From JADJPO01 sp963724535 (GTDB lineage Bacteria; Actinomycetota; Actinomycetes; Actinomycetales; Kineosporiaceae): a stretch of DNA of 64,000 bases. This document shows positions 42,975 through 51,091 of the stretch, piece by piece. Made by a program: the position numbers and the translations under genes. Within the stretch, counting starts at the first letter, position 1, and the number at the start of each line of letters is the position of its first letter. Below the pieces are notes generated by a model. It was not told the DNA's origin and did not search any database. It saw nothing but the letters and a program-made list of their open reading frames with translations. The stretch is taken from assembly GCA_963724535.1 (NCBI GenBank), contig CAVRVD010000007.1, positions 39,573 to 103,572 of the forward strand. The letters are read 5' to 3'.

Positions 42975-44062
42975 GAGGCACCTTCTCGGCTGGAGGCGGG
43001 TCGGCCGGACGGCGAGCGTCCGGCGGGCACAGCGACGCTCGGCACTGCGTCGGGTGAGCGCGGGGCGGCCAACAGGTCGCCGGCCCCCTCGGCGAGCAGC
43101 TCCGCGGCCAGGCCCAGCCCCAGTCCCTCGGGGTCCTCGAGGGGTCCGACAGCCCGGCGCCGCAGAACCCGGCCGCCGTCGATCGCGACCAGGACCGCCT
43201 CCAATGCGAGCCTGCCGCCGCTACCTCCTCGGCCCGTCGACCCCGCACTGCCGCCCGCCTGCTCGACGTGGGCGAGGGCACCCAGCGGGGCGGCACAACC
43301 GGCCTCGAGCGCGGCGAGGAGGGTGCGCTCGGCGAGCACGGCGGCCCGGGCGTCCGGCTCGTTGAGCGCGGCGAGCAGACCCACCAGCTCGGCGTCCCTG
43401 TCGCCCTGCGGAGCACGGCACTCCACGGCCAGTGCGCCCTGGCCCGGGGCCGGCAGCATCACGTCCGGTTCGAGCACCTCGCTGGCCTCGTCCTGGCGCC
43501 CGAGCCGCAGCAGCCCGGCCCGGGCCAGGACCACGGCGTCCAGGTCCCGCCCGACCCGGGCCAGCCGGGTGTCGACGTTGCCGCGCAGGTCGACGATCTC
43601 CAGGTCGGGTCGGGCAGCGCGCAGCTGGGCGGCGCGGCGCGGCGAGCCGGTCCCCACCCGCGCCCCGGCCGCCAGCTCGGCCAGCCGCAGCCGGTCCCGG
43701 CCGACGAGCACGTCACGAGGGTCCTCCCGGGCCGGGACGGCGGCCAGCACCAGGTGCTCGGCGGGGGCGGTGGGCAGGTCCTTGAGCGAGTGGACGGCGA
43801 GGTCGACCCGGCCGGCCAGCAGGGCCTGGCGCAACCGGGAGACGAACACGCCCACCCCGCCGAAGCTGGTCAGCGGCGCGCCGGACTCGTCCCCGGTGGT
43901 GCTGACCTCGACCAGCTCGACCCGGACCGGGCGCCCGGCCCGCTGTGCGGCCGCCTCCACCCACCGCGCCACCTGGGCGGACTGGGCGGTCGCCAGGGCA
44001 CTACGTCGGGTGCCCAGCCGCAGCGTGCGGCGGGACGTCGACACGGTGTCCGGGTGCGTCAT
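42971..44062 (-). CDS. hemC: hydroxymethylbilane synthase (porphobilinogen deaminase)
   Basis: Polymerises four porphobilinogens; 363 residues. The dipyrromethane cofactor cysteine is Cys256 in EAGCAAPLGA; the catalytic Asp follows Lys94 in HSLKDLPT; LRLGTRRSALATAQ opens the fold and LPAPGQGALAVECR is conserved. A Gly/Ser-rich insert (about residues 268-285) and a Ser/Arg-rich tail are extra. ATG 44062 overlaps the hemA stop (ATGA). Confidence 0.95.
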   Translation of the reverse strand: MTHPDTVSTSRRTLRLGTRRSALATAQSAQVARWVEAAAQRAGRPVRVELVEVSTTGDESGAPLTSFGGVGVFVSRLRQALLAGRVDLAVHSLKDLPTAPAEHLVLAAVPAREDPRDVLVGRDRLRLAELAAGARVGTGSPRRAAQLRAARPDLEIVDLRGNVDTRLARVGRDLDAVVLARAGLLRLGRQDEASEVLEPDVMLPAPGQGALAVECRAPQGDRDAELVGLLAALNEPDARAAVLAERTLLAALEAGCAAPLGALAHVEQAGGSAGSTGRGGSGGRLALEAVLVAIDGGRVLRRRAVGPLEDPEGLGLGLAAELLAEGAGDLLAAPRSPDAVPSVAVPAGRSPSGRPASSREGAS

Positions 44063-45414
44063 CGGCTGCCTCCTGACTCCGGCTCGGCCATCTCGGTGAC
44101 CGCCGTCACGACAGCCGGGTCGAGCCCGAACAGCTCGCGCAGGGCCTGGGTGTACTGCAGACCGTCCGGCTCGGCGGCCAGCTGCTTGATCCGCACCGTC
44201 GGGTTGTGCAGCAGCTTGTCGACGACCCGGTGGACGGTCTGCTCGAGCTCGGCGAGCACGGCGGGCTCGGCCCGGCCGGCCAGCCGCAGCCGCAGCCGGT
44301 CGAGCTCGGCCTGCATCACCGAAGCGGCCATCCCGCGCAGCGCCACCACGGTGGGGCCGACCTCGGTGGCGGTGACCAGGCAGGACAGGAAGGCCGTGAC
44401 CTCCTCATGCACCAGCGCCCGAGCCTGCTCGACCGCACCGCCGACACCACCGGTCTCGGCGGATTCGGTCAGCTCGCGGCCGAGGTCGGCCAGGTCGACC
44501 AGGAGCGCGCCGTCCAGAGCCGCCACGTCGGGGTCGACGTCCCGGGGCAGGGCGAGGTCCAGGTAGACCTGGGAGACCTCGCCGATGCCGTGGCGGGCCC
44601 GGTCGACGCGGACCGCGAGGGCGGCCTTGGCGTCCCGCTCGTGGACCAGGAACCCGGCCGCGCCGGCACAGCAGACCACCAGGTCGGCGGCGACGAGTGC
44701 GGCGTCCAGGTCGGCCATCGAGTGCGCGACGCCACCGGTCGAGGCGGCCAGCCGTTCGGCGCGCTCCAGGGTCCGGGACAGGATCGATACGGTGCCGACG
44801 CCGCGCCGACGCAGGGTGGCGACGGCCAGGCCGCTCATCGCCCCGGCACCGACCACCAGGGCACGACGCTCAGTGATCGGGCCGAGGACGGTATCGGCCC
44901 GGGCCAAACCGGCCTCCACCAGACCACGGCCGGCGGTGTCGAGATCGGTCTCGGCGTGCACCCGCTTGCCGACCCGCAGCGCCTGCTGCAGCAGCGGGGC
45001 CAGCTCGGCCCCCGCCGTCTGCGATCGCTGGGCCTCGCGCAGCGCGGCCCGGACCTGGCCAAGGATCTGCTGCTCCCCGACCGCCATCGAGTCCAGCCCC
45101 GCCGTCAGGGTGAACAGGTGCGCCACGGCGGCGGCCTCGTAGTGGACGTAGAGGTGTTCGGTCAGCTCCGCGAAGGACAGCCCGGTGACCCTGGTCAACG
45201 CCTCACCCACCTCGGCGAGACCGGCGTGGAACCGCTCGACCGCGGCGTAGACCTCCAACCGGTTGCACGTGGACAGCACCACAGCCTCGCCGATGTGCTC
45301 CTGCGTGCACAGCCGCTGCTGCAGGGCCTGGCAGGCGGCGTCGTCCAGGGCTGCTCGCTCCAGCAGCTCGAACGGGGCGGTGCGGTAGGACAGTCCGACG
45401 ACCAGGGCCCCCAT
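44059..45414 (-). CDS. hemA: glutamyl-tRNA reductase
   Basis: First enzyme of the C5 haem pathway, NADPH-dependent; 451 residues. The catalytic cysteine is Cys50 in VVLSTCNRLEVYA. Other signatures are HLFTLTAGLDSMAVGEQQIL and the nucleotide-binding region RRALVVGAGAMSGL. ATG 45414 shares a base with the rex stop (TGATG), so hemA translation is coupled to rex and it falls under the Rex-box promoter at 46133-46160. Confidence 0.96.
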   Translation of the reverse strand: MGALVVGLSYRTAPFELLERAALDDAACQALQQRLCTQEHIGEAVVLSTCNRLEVYAAVERFHAGLAEVGEALTRVTGLSFAELTEHLYVHYEAAAVAHLFTLTAGLDSMAVGEQQILGQVRAALREAQRSQTAGAELAPLLQQALRVGKRVHAETDLDTAGRGLVEAGLARADTVLGPITERRALVVGAGAMSGLAVATLRRRGVGTVSILSRTLERAERLAASTGGVAHSMADLDAALVAADLVVCCAGAAGFLVHERDAKAALAVRVDRARHGIGEVSQVYLDLALPRDVDPDVAALDGALLVDLADLGRELTESAETGGVGGAVEQARALVHEEVTAFLSCLVTATEVGPTVVALRGMAASVMQAELDRLRLRLAGRAEPAVLAELEQTVHRVVDKLLHNPTVRIKQLAAEPDGLQYTQALRELFGLDPAVVTAVTEMAEPESGGSR

Positions 45415-46100
45415 CAGCCCGTCCCCACTGCACCGGTGGCTCGCTGCTGGTGGAAGGCGAGGATCTGCAGCTCGGTGGACAGGTCCACCTTGCGCACCAT
45501 GACCCCGGGCGGTACATCCAGCAGGCAGGGCGCGAAGTTCAACACGCTGGTGATCCCGGCGGCGACCAGCCGGTCGCAGATCTGCTGAGCGACGGGGGCC
45601 GGAGTGGCCACCACGGCGATGTGCACGTCACTGTCGGTGACCACTTGCTCCAGCTGATCGACCGGGTGGACCGACAGCCCACCGACCTGCCGGCCGACCA
45701 GGTCGGCGTCGACGTCGAGCAACGCCACGACGCGAAACCCTCGGGAGGCGAAGCCGGCGTAGTTGGCCAGGGCGTGTCCGAGATGCCCGGCGCCGACGAT
45801 GAGCACCCGCCAGTCCTGGCTCAGGCCGAGCTCACGCGAGATCTGGTAGATCAGGTAGTCGACCTCGTAGCCGACGCCGCGCACGCCGTAGGAGCCGAGG
45901 TAGGACAGGTCCTTGCGCAGCATGGCCGGGCCGACCCCGACCACGGTCGCCAACTCCTCGGAGCTGACCGTGGACACCCCGTGACCGGTCAGCTCGGTGA
46001 GTGCACGCAGGTAGACGGGAAGGCGAGCCACGGTGGCCTCGGGGATCCCCTGGCGCGCCGACCGTGGCTTGCTCACCACACGTGCTGGGTGACTGGTCAC
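45414..46100 (-). CDS. rex: redox-sensing transcriptional repressor Rex
   Basis: NADH/NAD+ sensing repressor, 228 residues. N-terminal winged helix: ATVARLPVYLRALTEL, VSSEELATVVGVGPAMLRKD, LSYLGSYGVRGVGYEVDYLI. The Rossmann domain has VLIVGAGHLGHALANY and VVALLDVDADLVG, and the C-terminal swap helix follows. GTG 46100 has AAGGAG 11 bases upstream, slightly far; a GTG at 46079 is an alternative. It heads the haem operon and has a Rex box in its promoter, so autoregulation is expected, as known for Streptomyces rex-hemA. Confidence 0.95.
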   Translation of the reverse strand: MTSHPARVVSKPRSARQGIPEATVARLPVYLRALTELTGHGVSTVSSEELATVVGVGPAMLRKDLSYLGSYGVRGVGYEVDYLIYQISRELGLSQDWRVLIVGAGHLGHALANYAGFASRGFRVVALLDVDADLVGRQVGGLSVHPVDQLEQVVTDSDVHIAVVATPAPVAQQICDRLVAAGITSVLNFAPCLLDVPPGVMVRKVDLSTELQILAFHQQRATGAVGTG

Positions 46101-46132
46101 AAACGCCGGGCTCCTTCGACTCTGATCCAGTC

Positions 46133-46160
46133 AGCCTAAGTCTCGTGAACGAGAGCACAA
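46133..46160 (-). promoter_or_regulatory. rex promoter with embedded Rex operator
   Basis: On the minus strand TTGTGCTCTCGTTCACGA (46160-46143) matches the TTGTG-N8-CACAA Rex half-site pattern with one mismatch. Its first six bases can serve as -35 (TTGTGC), followed by a 16-base spacer and a TAGGCT -10 box (46138-46133). Bound Rex would block polymerase. The predicted leader to GTG 46100 is about 25 bases and includes AAGGAG. Confidence 0.75.
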
Positions 46161-46279
46161 AGTCGTACAAGGCGGCGCCGCAGCCCGATGAGCAGCACCA
46201 CGTGGCGGGGGTCACGCGAGCGGCCGTCCGCGGCCGGGCGAGCGGGCCGGGCGAGCGGGTCGGCGTCCCCGTGCGCGAG

Positions 46280-46564
46280 CTACGGCACGGGTGTGCGCCG
46301 CCGCAGCCGCCAGCGTCGCCGGCCGGTGAGGGCGTCGCGAAGGTCGGCGTCGGCGACCCGGAAGTAGCTGTGCCGGGCGCCGTCGACCAGGATCACCGGG
46401 ATCTGCTCGCCGTACTGCGCGGCCAGCCCGGCGTCGTCCAGGATCGACACCTGCCGCCAACCGACGCCGACCTCGGCGCAGACGCGTTCGACCACGTCCC
46501 GCGCGTCACCGCACAGATGACAGCCGGGCTTGCCGATCAGGGTGACCCGCGCCACGTCTGCCAT
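46280..46564 (-). CDS. glutaredoxin-like (DUF836) protein
   Basis: 94 residues. The redox motif CHLC (Cys15, Cys18) follows VTLIGKPG, and the cis-Pro region is EQIPVILVDGARH. It resembles the DUF836/glutaredoxin family found beside rex and hemA in Actinobacteria; the reduction partner is unknown. The C-terminal 20 residues are strongly basic. TAGGGT (46571-46576, minus strand) is exactly 6 bases before the ATG, so it appears leaderless. Confidence 0.88.
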   Translation of the reverse strand: MADVARVTLIGKPGCHLCGDARDVVERVCAEVGVGWRQVSILDDAGLAAQYGEQIPVILVDGARHSYFRVADADLRDALTGRRRWRLRRRTPVP

Positions 46565-46626
46565 TCCCCCACCCTAGCCCGCCCTCGGCGCGCACCGTCG
46601 GGCCGCCCATGGCACCGGAACGCCCG

Positions 46627-46632
46627 TAGGCT
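46627..46632 (+). promoter_or_regulatory. -10 box of the HAD phosphatase gene
   Basis: TAGGCT is exactly 6 bases before the ATG at 46639. There is no ribosome binding site, so the gene is probably leaderless. The divergent glutaredoxin promoter lies 50 bases to the left. Confidence 0.6.
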
Positions 46633-46638
46633 TGACCC

Positions 46639-47481
46639 ATGCCCAGCCCGGATGATCTCGAGAGCGTCCCGCAGGAGAGCACCGCGAGCGCGGAGGCCGG
46701 CACCGGAGGGGTCCCTGCGCGCGCAGCGTTCTTCGACGTGGACAACACGATGATCCGTGGCGCCTCGATCTTCTACATGGCCCGTGGCCTGTTCCGGCGC
46801 AAGTTCATCACCCTGCGCGACATCGCCCACTTCGCCTGGCAGCAGACCAGCTTCCTGCTGGTCGGCGAGAACCTGGACCATGTCGCCGACATCGAGGCCA
46901 AGGCGCTGTCCTTCGTCGCCGGGCACCACGCCAGCGAGCTCAGCTCCCTCGGCGAGGAGATCTACGACGAGCTGATGGCCGACAAGATCTGGCCCGGGCC
47001 CTACGCGCTGGCCCGGGGCCACGTGGAGGCCGGGGACCAGGTGTGGCTGGTCACGGCGACCCCGGTGGAGGTGGCCGATGTGATCGCCAGACGGCTGGGG
47101 CTGACCGGGGCGCTGGGCACCGTCGCCGAGCACGTGGACGGGGTGTACACCGGCCGGCTGGTCGGCGGCATCCTGCACGGGCAGGCCAAGGCCGACGCGG
47201 TCCGCGAGCTGGCGGCCCGGGAGGGCATCGACCTGGCCGACTGCACCGCGTACAGCGACTCGACCAACGACCTGCCGATGCTCGGCCAGGTCGGCACCCC
47301 GATAGTGGTCAACCCGGACCGGGCGCTGCGCACCCACGCCAGGGCCAACGGGTGGCAGGTGCTGGACTACCGCACCCGGCTCAAGGCCGCGCGGATCGCC
47401 GTGCCGGCTGCCGGCCTGGCCGGGGTCGCGGCCGGCGCGGTGATGGGCGCCGTCGCGGTGCGCCGGTACCGGGAGCGCTAG
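46639..47481 (+). CDS. HAD-IB family hydrolase (phosphoserine-phosphatase-like)
   Basis: 280 residues. HAD motif I is AFFDVDNTMIRG (nucleophile Asp33, acid Asp35), motif II is in VWLVTATPVEVAD, and motif IV is AYSDSTNDLPMLG. The C-terminus has a hydrophobic helix (about residues 252-272) followed by RRYRER, suggesting a tail anchor. The family includes SerB-like and lipid phosphatases; the acyltransferase gene facing it suggests a lipid substrate, but that is inference. Confidence 0.9.
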   Translation: MPSPDDLESVPQESTASAEAGTGGVPARAAFFDVDNTMIRGASIFYMARGLFRRKFITLRDIAHFAWQQTSFLLVGENLDHVADIEAKALSFVAGHHASELSSLGEEIYDELMADKIWPGPYALARGHVEAGDQVWLVTATPVEVADVIARRLGLTGALGTVAEHVDGVYTGRLVGGILHGQAKADAVRELAAREGIDLADCTAYSDSTNDLPMLGQVGTPIVVNPDRALRTHARANGWQVLDYRTRLKAARIAVPAAGLAGVAAGAVMGAVAVRRYRER

Positions 47482-47503
47482 CTCAGCCACCCGGGGGACG
47501 CGC

Positions 47504-48880
47504 TCAGAAGAAGGCCGTCTGCCGCTGGATCAACAGCTGGTACAGCGACTGCTGGATGGTCTGACGCACCTGGTCGGTCAGGTCGAAGACCAGCATCGGG
47601 TCGTCGGCGGCGCCCTCGGGGTACTCGTCGGTCGGCACCGGCGGGGCGAACTCGATCAGCCACTTGCTGGGCAGTGGGACCACTCCCAGCGGCCCGAGCA
47701 GCGGCCAGGTGGGCGTGATGGGGGCGTAGGGAAGACCGAGCAGCCGGGCCAGGGTCGGCATGTTGCCGAGGATCGGGTAGGTCTCCTCGGAGCCGACGAT
47801 GGCGCACGGCACGATCGGCGACCCGGTCCGCAGGGCCGCGGAGACGAAGCCGCCCCGCCCGAACCGCTGCAGCTTGTACCGCTCGCTGAACGGCTTGCCG
47901 ATCCCCTTGAAGCCCTCCGGCCAGACGCCGACCAGCTCTCCGTCGCCGAGCAGCCGCACGGCGTCGCTGGAGTTGGCCAGGGTGGCACCACATCTGCGGG
48001 CCAGCTCACCGAGCACCGGGGTCTGGAAGACCAGGTCGGCACCGAGCATCCGTAGGTGCCGGTGCGCCGGGTGCTCGTCATGGATGGCCACTTGGACCAT
48101 CAGCGAGTCCAGGGCGATCGCGCCGGCGTGGTTGGCCACGATCAGCGCGCCACGACTCGCCGGGACGTTGTCGAGGCCACGCACCTCCACCCGGAACCAC
48201 CGCCGGTAGAGCGGGCGCAACAGCGCCAGCAGCACCGTGTCTGTCAGCTCCGCGTCGAACCCGAAATCGTCCACCTGGTAGTCACCGGTCAGCCGGCGAC
48301 GCACGAAGGCCAGGACGGCGGCGACCCGCTCGTCCAGGTGGCCGAGCTCGGCCGTGGACGACCCGGAGGCGGCCGCTTCGGCCAGCGCCTGCCCGGTCTC
48401 GGTGGCCAGGTCGGTCACGGCAACCAGCCGCTTGCCGCCCGAGGTGCGCCGGGAGGCTGGGCGCGACTCGGCTGCGGCATCACGCTCCGCACCGCTCGCG
48501 GGGTGCGGCCGCGGCTCGACCGGTGTTGCCTTCGTGGCTGGTGCTGCCTTCGTGGCTCTCCGCTTGGCCGACCCGCTCTGTGGTGGCGGCTCGGTCTGCA
48601 CCGGCGACCCGGTCTGCACCGTCGGCGTGGCCGGCGTGGCCGGCGGAGTCGGCGTGGCCGGCGGAGTCGGCGGGGTCGGCCGGTCGTTGCCGGAGGGGGC
48701 GAGCGGGAGGTCGGCGGCGGTCACGGCGTCGGGTTCCGACGCCTCGTGGTCGGCCAGTAGCGGCAGGGTTCGCCGACGACGCCGGGCCCGCTCCCCCGAG
48801 GCCCGGGCCGCCCCCGCGGCCACGGCGGAGACCGCCGAGCCGGAACGGGACGTGGAGCGAGGTGGGGTTCGGTCGGCCAT
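47504..48880 (-). CDS. lysophospholipid acyltransferase family protein with long disordered N-terminus
   Basis: 458 residues. The PlsC-like acyltransferase domain starts near residue 215: GALIVANHAGAIALD gives an HX6D form of the catalytic motif, and GVWPEGFKGIGKPF with RFGRGGFVSAAL matches the FPEG block. The first 200 residues are Arg-, Pro- and Thr-rich with PTPPATPTPPATP repeats and look disordered. It probably acylates lysophosphatidate or a related lipid at the membrane. ATG 48880 overlaps the epimerase stop (TGATG). Confidence 0.9.
   Translation of the reverse strand: MADRTPPRSTSRSGSAVSAVAAGAARASGERARRRRRTLPLLADHEASEPDAVTAADLPLAPSGNDRPTPPTPPATPTPPATPATPTVQTGSPVQTEPPPQSGSAKRRATKAAPATKATPVEPRPHPASGAERDAAAESRPASRRTSGGKRLVAVTDLATETGQALAEAAASGSSTAELGHLDERVAAVLAFVRRRLTGDYQVDDFGFDAELTDTVLLALLRPLYRRWFRVEVRGLDNVPASRGALIVANHAGAIALDSLMVQVAIHDEHPAHRHLRMLGADLVFQTPVLGELARRCGATLANSSDAVRLLGDGELVGVWPEGFKGIGKPFSERYKLQRFGRGGFVSAALRTGSPIVPCAIVGSEETYPILGNMPTLARLLGLPYAPITPTWPLLGPLGVVPLPSKWLIEFAPPVPTDEYPEGAADDPMLVFDLTDQVRQTIQQSLYQLLIQRQTAFF
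48621..48680. repeat. imperfect tandem repeat encoding the Pro/Thr-rich linker
   Basis: An 18-base unit (gtcggcgtggccggcgga-like) recurs with small variations and encodes the PTPPATPTPPATPATPT linker of the acyltransferase on the minus strand. It is low-complexity coding DNA, likely variable in length between strains. Confidence 0.6.
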
Positions 48881-49920
48881 CAGGCGTTCACCTCGGCCCC
48901 GGGGATACGGCGCAGCAGCTCGGTGAGCCGGCGCTCGTAGGCGGAGACGCTTTCCGGTGACAGCGGTCCGTGCAGCCGGCGACCCCGGACGAAGTCGGCG
49001 AACGCCTCGCGGGTGCTGAACCGGGGCTCGAACCCGAGCTGGCTGCGCATCAGCGTGGTGTCCATCCCGCGGCCGTAGGACAGGAAGCGCACCTGCTCGG
49101 GCGAGAAGTCGGCCAAGCCGGCTCGGCGAACCAGCTGTCCGACCACACCCGAGAGCTGGTGCGGGATCGCCACGCTGGGCCGGCCCGCCATCCGGACCGC
49201 CTGGCTGAGCAGCAGGACGCCGTCCCCGGCGACGTTGATCGTGCCCGCCACCTCCTGCAGGGCGGCCAGTCGCAGCGCCTCCAACCCGTCGTCCTCGTGG
49301 ATGAACTGCAGGCGGGGGTCGAACCCGAGCACCGTCGGCACGACGGGCAGTGTGAAGAAGTCGGTCAGCGGGGTGCGGACCCCGGGACCGATGAAGTTGG
49401 CCAGCCGCAGCGTGACCACGTCGACGTCCGGTCGACGGCGGGAGAACCCACGCACGTATCCCTCGACCTCGACGCAGTCCTTCGCCCATCCGGAGCGCGG
49501 CAGCACCTTGGCGCCGGTGCCCTCGGTGAACAGTGCCGGATCGCGCGGGCTGGAGCCGTACACGCCTGCGGTCGACTTGACCACCAGCCGGCGCACCCCG
49601 GGCGACCTCTGGCAGGCGGCGAGCAGCTGCATGGTGCCGATGACATTGATCTCCTTCATGGAGACCCGACCCCCGGCGCCGGTGGGCGTGGCGATGACGT
49701 TCATGTGGACGACCGTGTCCACCCGCGCCTGTGCGATCAGCTTACCGATCACGGGGTTGCGGATGTCGGCACGGATGAACTCGCTGGATCCGATGTCCTC
49801 GTTCGGCGGGACGACGTCGACACCGATCACCCGGCCCACAGCCGGGTCGGCCGAGAGCAGCCGCGCGAACCGGCCACCCAGGAATCGGGAGACCCCGGTG
49901 ACGAGGACCACTCGGCTCAT
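48880..49920 (-). CDS. NAD-dependent epimerase/dehydratase family protein
   Basis: Extended short-chain dehydrogenase, 346 residues from ATG 49920, with GAGGGGG upstream; a longer start at 49956 is less likely. The Rossmann motif reads VTGVSRFLGGRFARLL (GxxxxxG form). The YxxxK motif is not obvious in the usual place, where RSGWAKDCVEVEGYVRGF is found, so catalytic activity is uncertain. Coupled to the downstream acyltransferase and preceded by bS22. The substrate is unknown. Confidence 0.85.
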   Translation of the reverse strand: MSRVVLVTGVSRFLGGRFARLLSADPAVGRVIGVDVVPPNEDIGSSEFIRADIRNPVIGKLIAQARVDTVVHMNVIATPTGAGGRVSMKEINVIGTMQLLAACQRSPGVRRLVVKSTAGVYGSSPRDPALFTEGTGAKVLPRSGWAKDCVEVEGYVRGFSRRRPDVDVVTLRLANFIGPGVRTPLTDFFTLPVVPTVLGFDPRLQFIHEDDGLEALRLAALQEVAGTINVAGDGVLLLSQAVRMAGRPSVAIPHQLSGVVGQLVRRAGLADFSPEQVRFLSYGRGMDTTLMRSQLGFEPRFSTREAFADFVRGRRLHGPLSPESVSAYERRLTELLRRIPGAEVNA

Positions 49921-50026
49921 CGTCGCCCCCTCGGCTGTTCCGTCAGGTGCGGCCACGCGGGCGGTCGGCCGTTGGTGGACTCACCGCATTCGCGGTGGTG
50001 GGGACCGGCCCGCCGCCGTCAGAGTG

Positions 50027-50125
50027 CTACTTGCGGTTGCGACGCTGGTGACGCGTCTTACGCAGGAGCTTGCGGTGCTTCTTCTTGGCCATCCGCTTGC
50101 GGCGCTTCTTGATGACGGAGCCCAC
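50027..50125 (-). CDS. 30S ribosomal protein bS22 (AURKAIP1/COX24 domain)
   Basis: Tiny, extremely basic 32-residue protein, VGSVIKKRRKRMAKKKHRKL followed by LRKTRHQRRNRK, which matches the actinobacterial small-subunit protein bS22. GTG 50125 is preceded by GAGG about 8 bases upstream. It is too short for routine gene finding and easily missed. It lies between the BldC-like regulator and the epimerase gene, its customary actinobacterial neighbourhood. It binds near the decoding region of the 30S subunit in known structures. Confidence 0.93.
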   Translation of the reverse strand: MGSVIKKRRKRMAKKKHRKLLRKTRHQRRNRK

Positions 50126-50366
50126 GGAACCTCGCAGTTGGAAAGGGTGCGGCTGGGTGCAGCCGGCAACAAAGCAGTTGACGTCAGACACGGTGGTTCC
50201 GGCGGCCGCAGGAGCCGATCGCCGGTCTTAGGAACCAGCCTACTCGTCACCGGCCGCCAGGCCGACTCCGGGGCGTGCACAACGGACCAGGCGGCCTACT
50301 CGGGTGAGGCGCTGCGCCGGGTCCGGACCCCGGGCTGCGGAGCCGGGCCGGTTGGTGCGCGACGCC

Positions 50367-50561
50367 TCAGGCGGTGTCGACGTAGGAGTGCCGCAGGTAG
50401 TCGTCCACGGCCGACTCGGGCACCCGGAAGGATCGACCGACCCGGACGGCGGGCATCTCCCCGGAGTGGACCAGCCGATACACGGTCATCTTGGACACCC
50501 GCATGATCGAGGCCACTTCAGCCACGGTCAGGAACCGGACGTCGGAGAACTCACCGGACAT
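50367..50561 (-). CDS. BldC-like / excisionase-family helix-turn-helix DNA-binding protein
   Basis: 64 residues: MSGEFSDVRFLTVAEVASIM then RVSKMTVYRLVHSGEMPAVR, a MerR/Xis-type winged helix, with VGRSFRVPESAVDDYL. ATG 50561 is the only start giving a compact domain; the frame open upstream is not similar. In Actinobacteria this locus encodes a small regulator related to BldC. It lacks any recombinase neighbour, so it is a transcription factor rather than a phage excisionase. A promoter candidate lies at 50665-50693. Confidence 0.9.
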   Translation of the reverse strand: MSGEFSDVRFLTVAEVASIMRVSKMTVYRLVHSGEMPAVRVGRSFRVPESAVDDYLRHSYVDTA

Positions 50562-50664
50562 GCTCTGTGCACCAACCCCTCGTGCTGTCGGCCGGATGAC
50601 CCCTGGGTCGGCCTGCCTGCGTTGCGGGTGGCCGGGTGTGTGGACCAGCGATGGAACTGTGAGC

Positions 50665-50693
50665 ACCTTAGGGGCAGGCGTGACAGATGTGAA
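50665..50693 (-). promoter_or_regulatory. candidate promoter of the BldC-like gene
   Basis: On the minus strand TTCACA (50693-50688), a 17-base spacer and TAAGGT (50670-50665). Initiation near 50658 would leave a leader of about 97 bases before ATG 50561, unusually long for this window. Confidence 0.4.
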
Positions 50694-50725
50694 ACCGCGC
50701 ACGTGAGCGGGGGGTTCTCGGCGGG

Positions 50726-51073
50726 TCAGCGGGGAGGTGCCGCCACCGGCCGCGGGACCAGGCGCCAGGCGGCGACACCGACGGCGGCGGCGCCGAGCAG
50801 GTCGGCGGCGCTGATGCCGTGGTTCCAGGACAGCATGAGCAGGGTAGGGCCCTCGACGCGCGCGTTGACCACCGGCCAGGCCAAGCCCAGACCGAGCAGG
50901 GCGACGGCAGCCGCCCGGCTGCCGCCCAGCGTCAGCACCCCGAAGAAGCCGATCGCGGCGAACGTCCCGATGACGATCAGGGGGGAGGCCGCCATGACAC
51001 CACGGACCTCGGTGAGCAGGGTGAGGATCGATGACACACTCCATGAGACCACGCCCACGCCGACCACGGCCAA
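50726..51073 (-). CDS. small four-helix membrane protein, unknown
   Basis: About 115 residues, nearly all hydrophobic: helices near 2-22, 28-48, 52-70 and 85-105, with short Arg-containing loops. No family is recognised. The start is uncertain: TTG 51073 or GTG 51067, neither with a clear ribosome binding site. It starts about 20 bases after the acuC stop on the same strand, so cotranscription with acuC is likely. Confidence 0.6.
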   Translation of the reverse strand: MAVVGVGVVSWSVSSILTLLTEVRGVMAASPLIVIGTFAAIGFFGVLTLGGSRAAAVALLGLGLAWPVVNARVEGPTLLMLSWNHGISAADLLGAAAVGVAAWRLVPRPVAAPPR

Positions 51074-51091
51074 GCAGACCCGGGCTGCCGC

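Noticed and set aside
50367..50561. The excisionase-like protein as a sign of a mobile element
   Set aside because: No integrase or attachment site is nearby, and such BldC-like regulators are chromosomal in Actinobacteria beside bS22.
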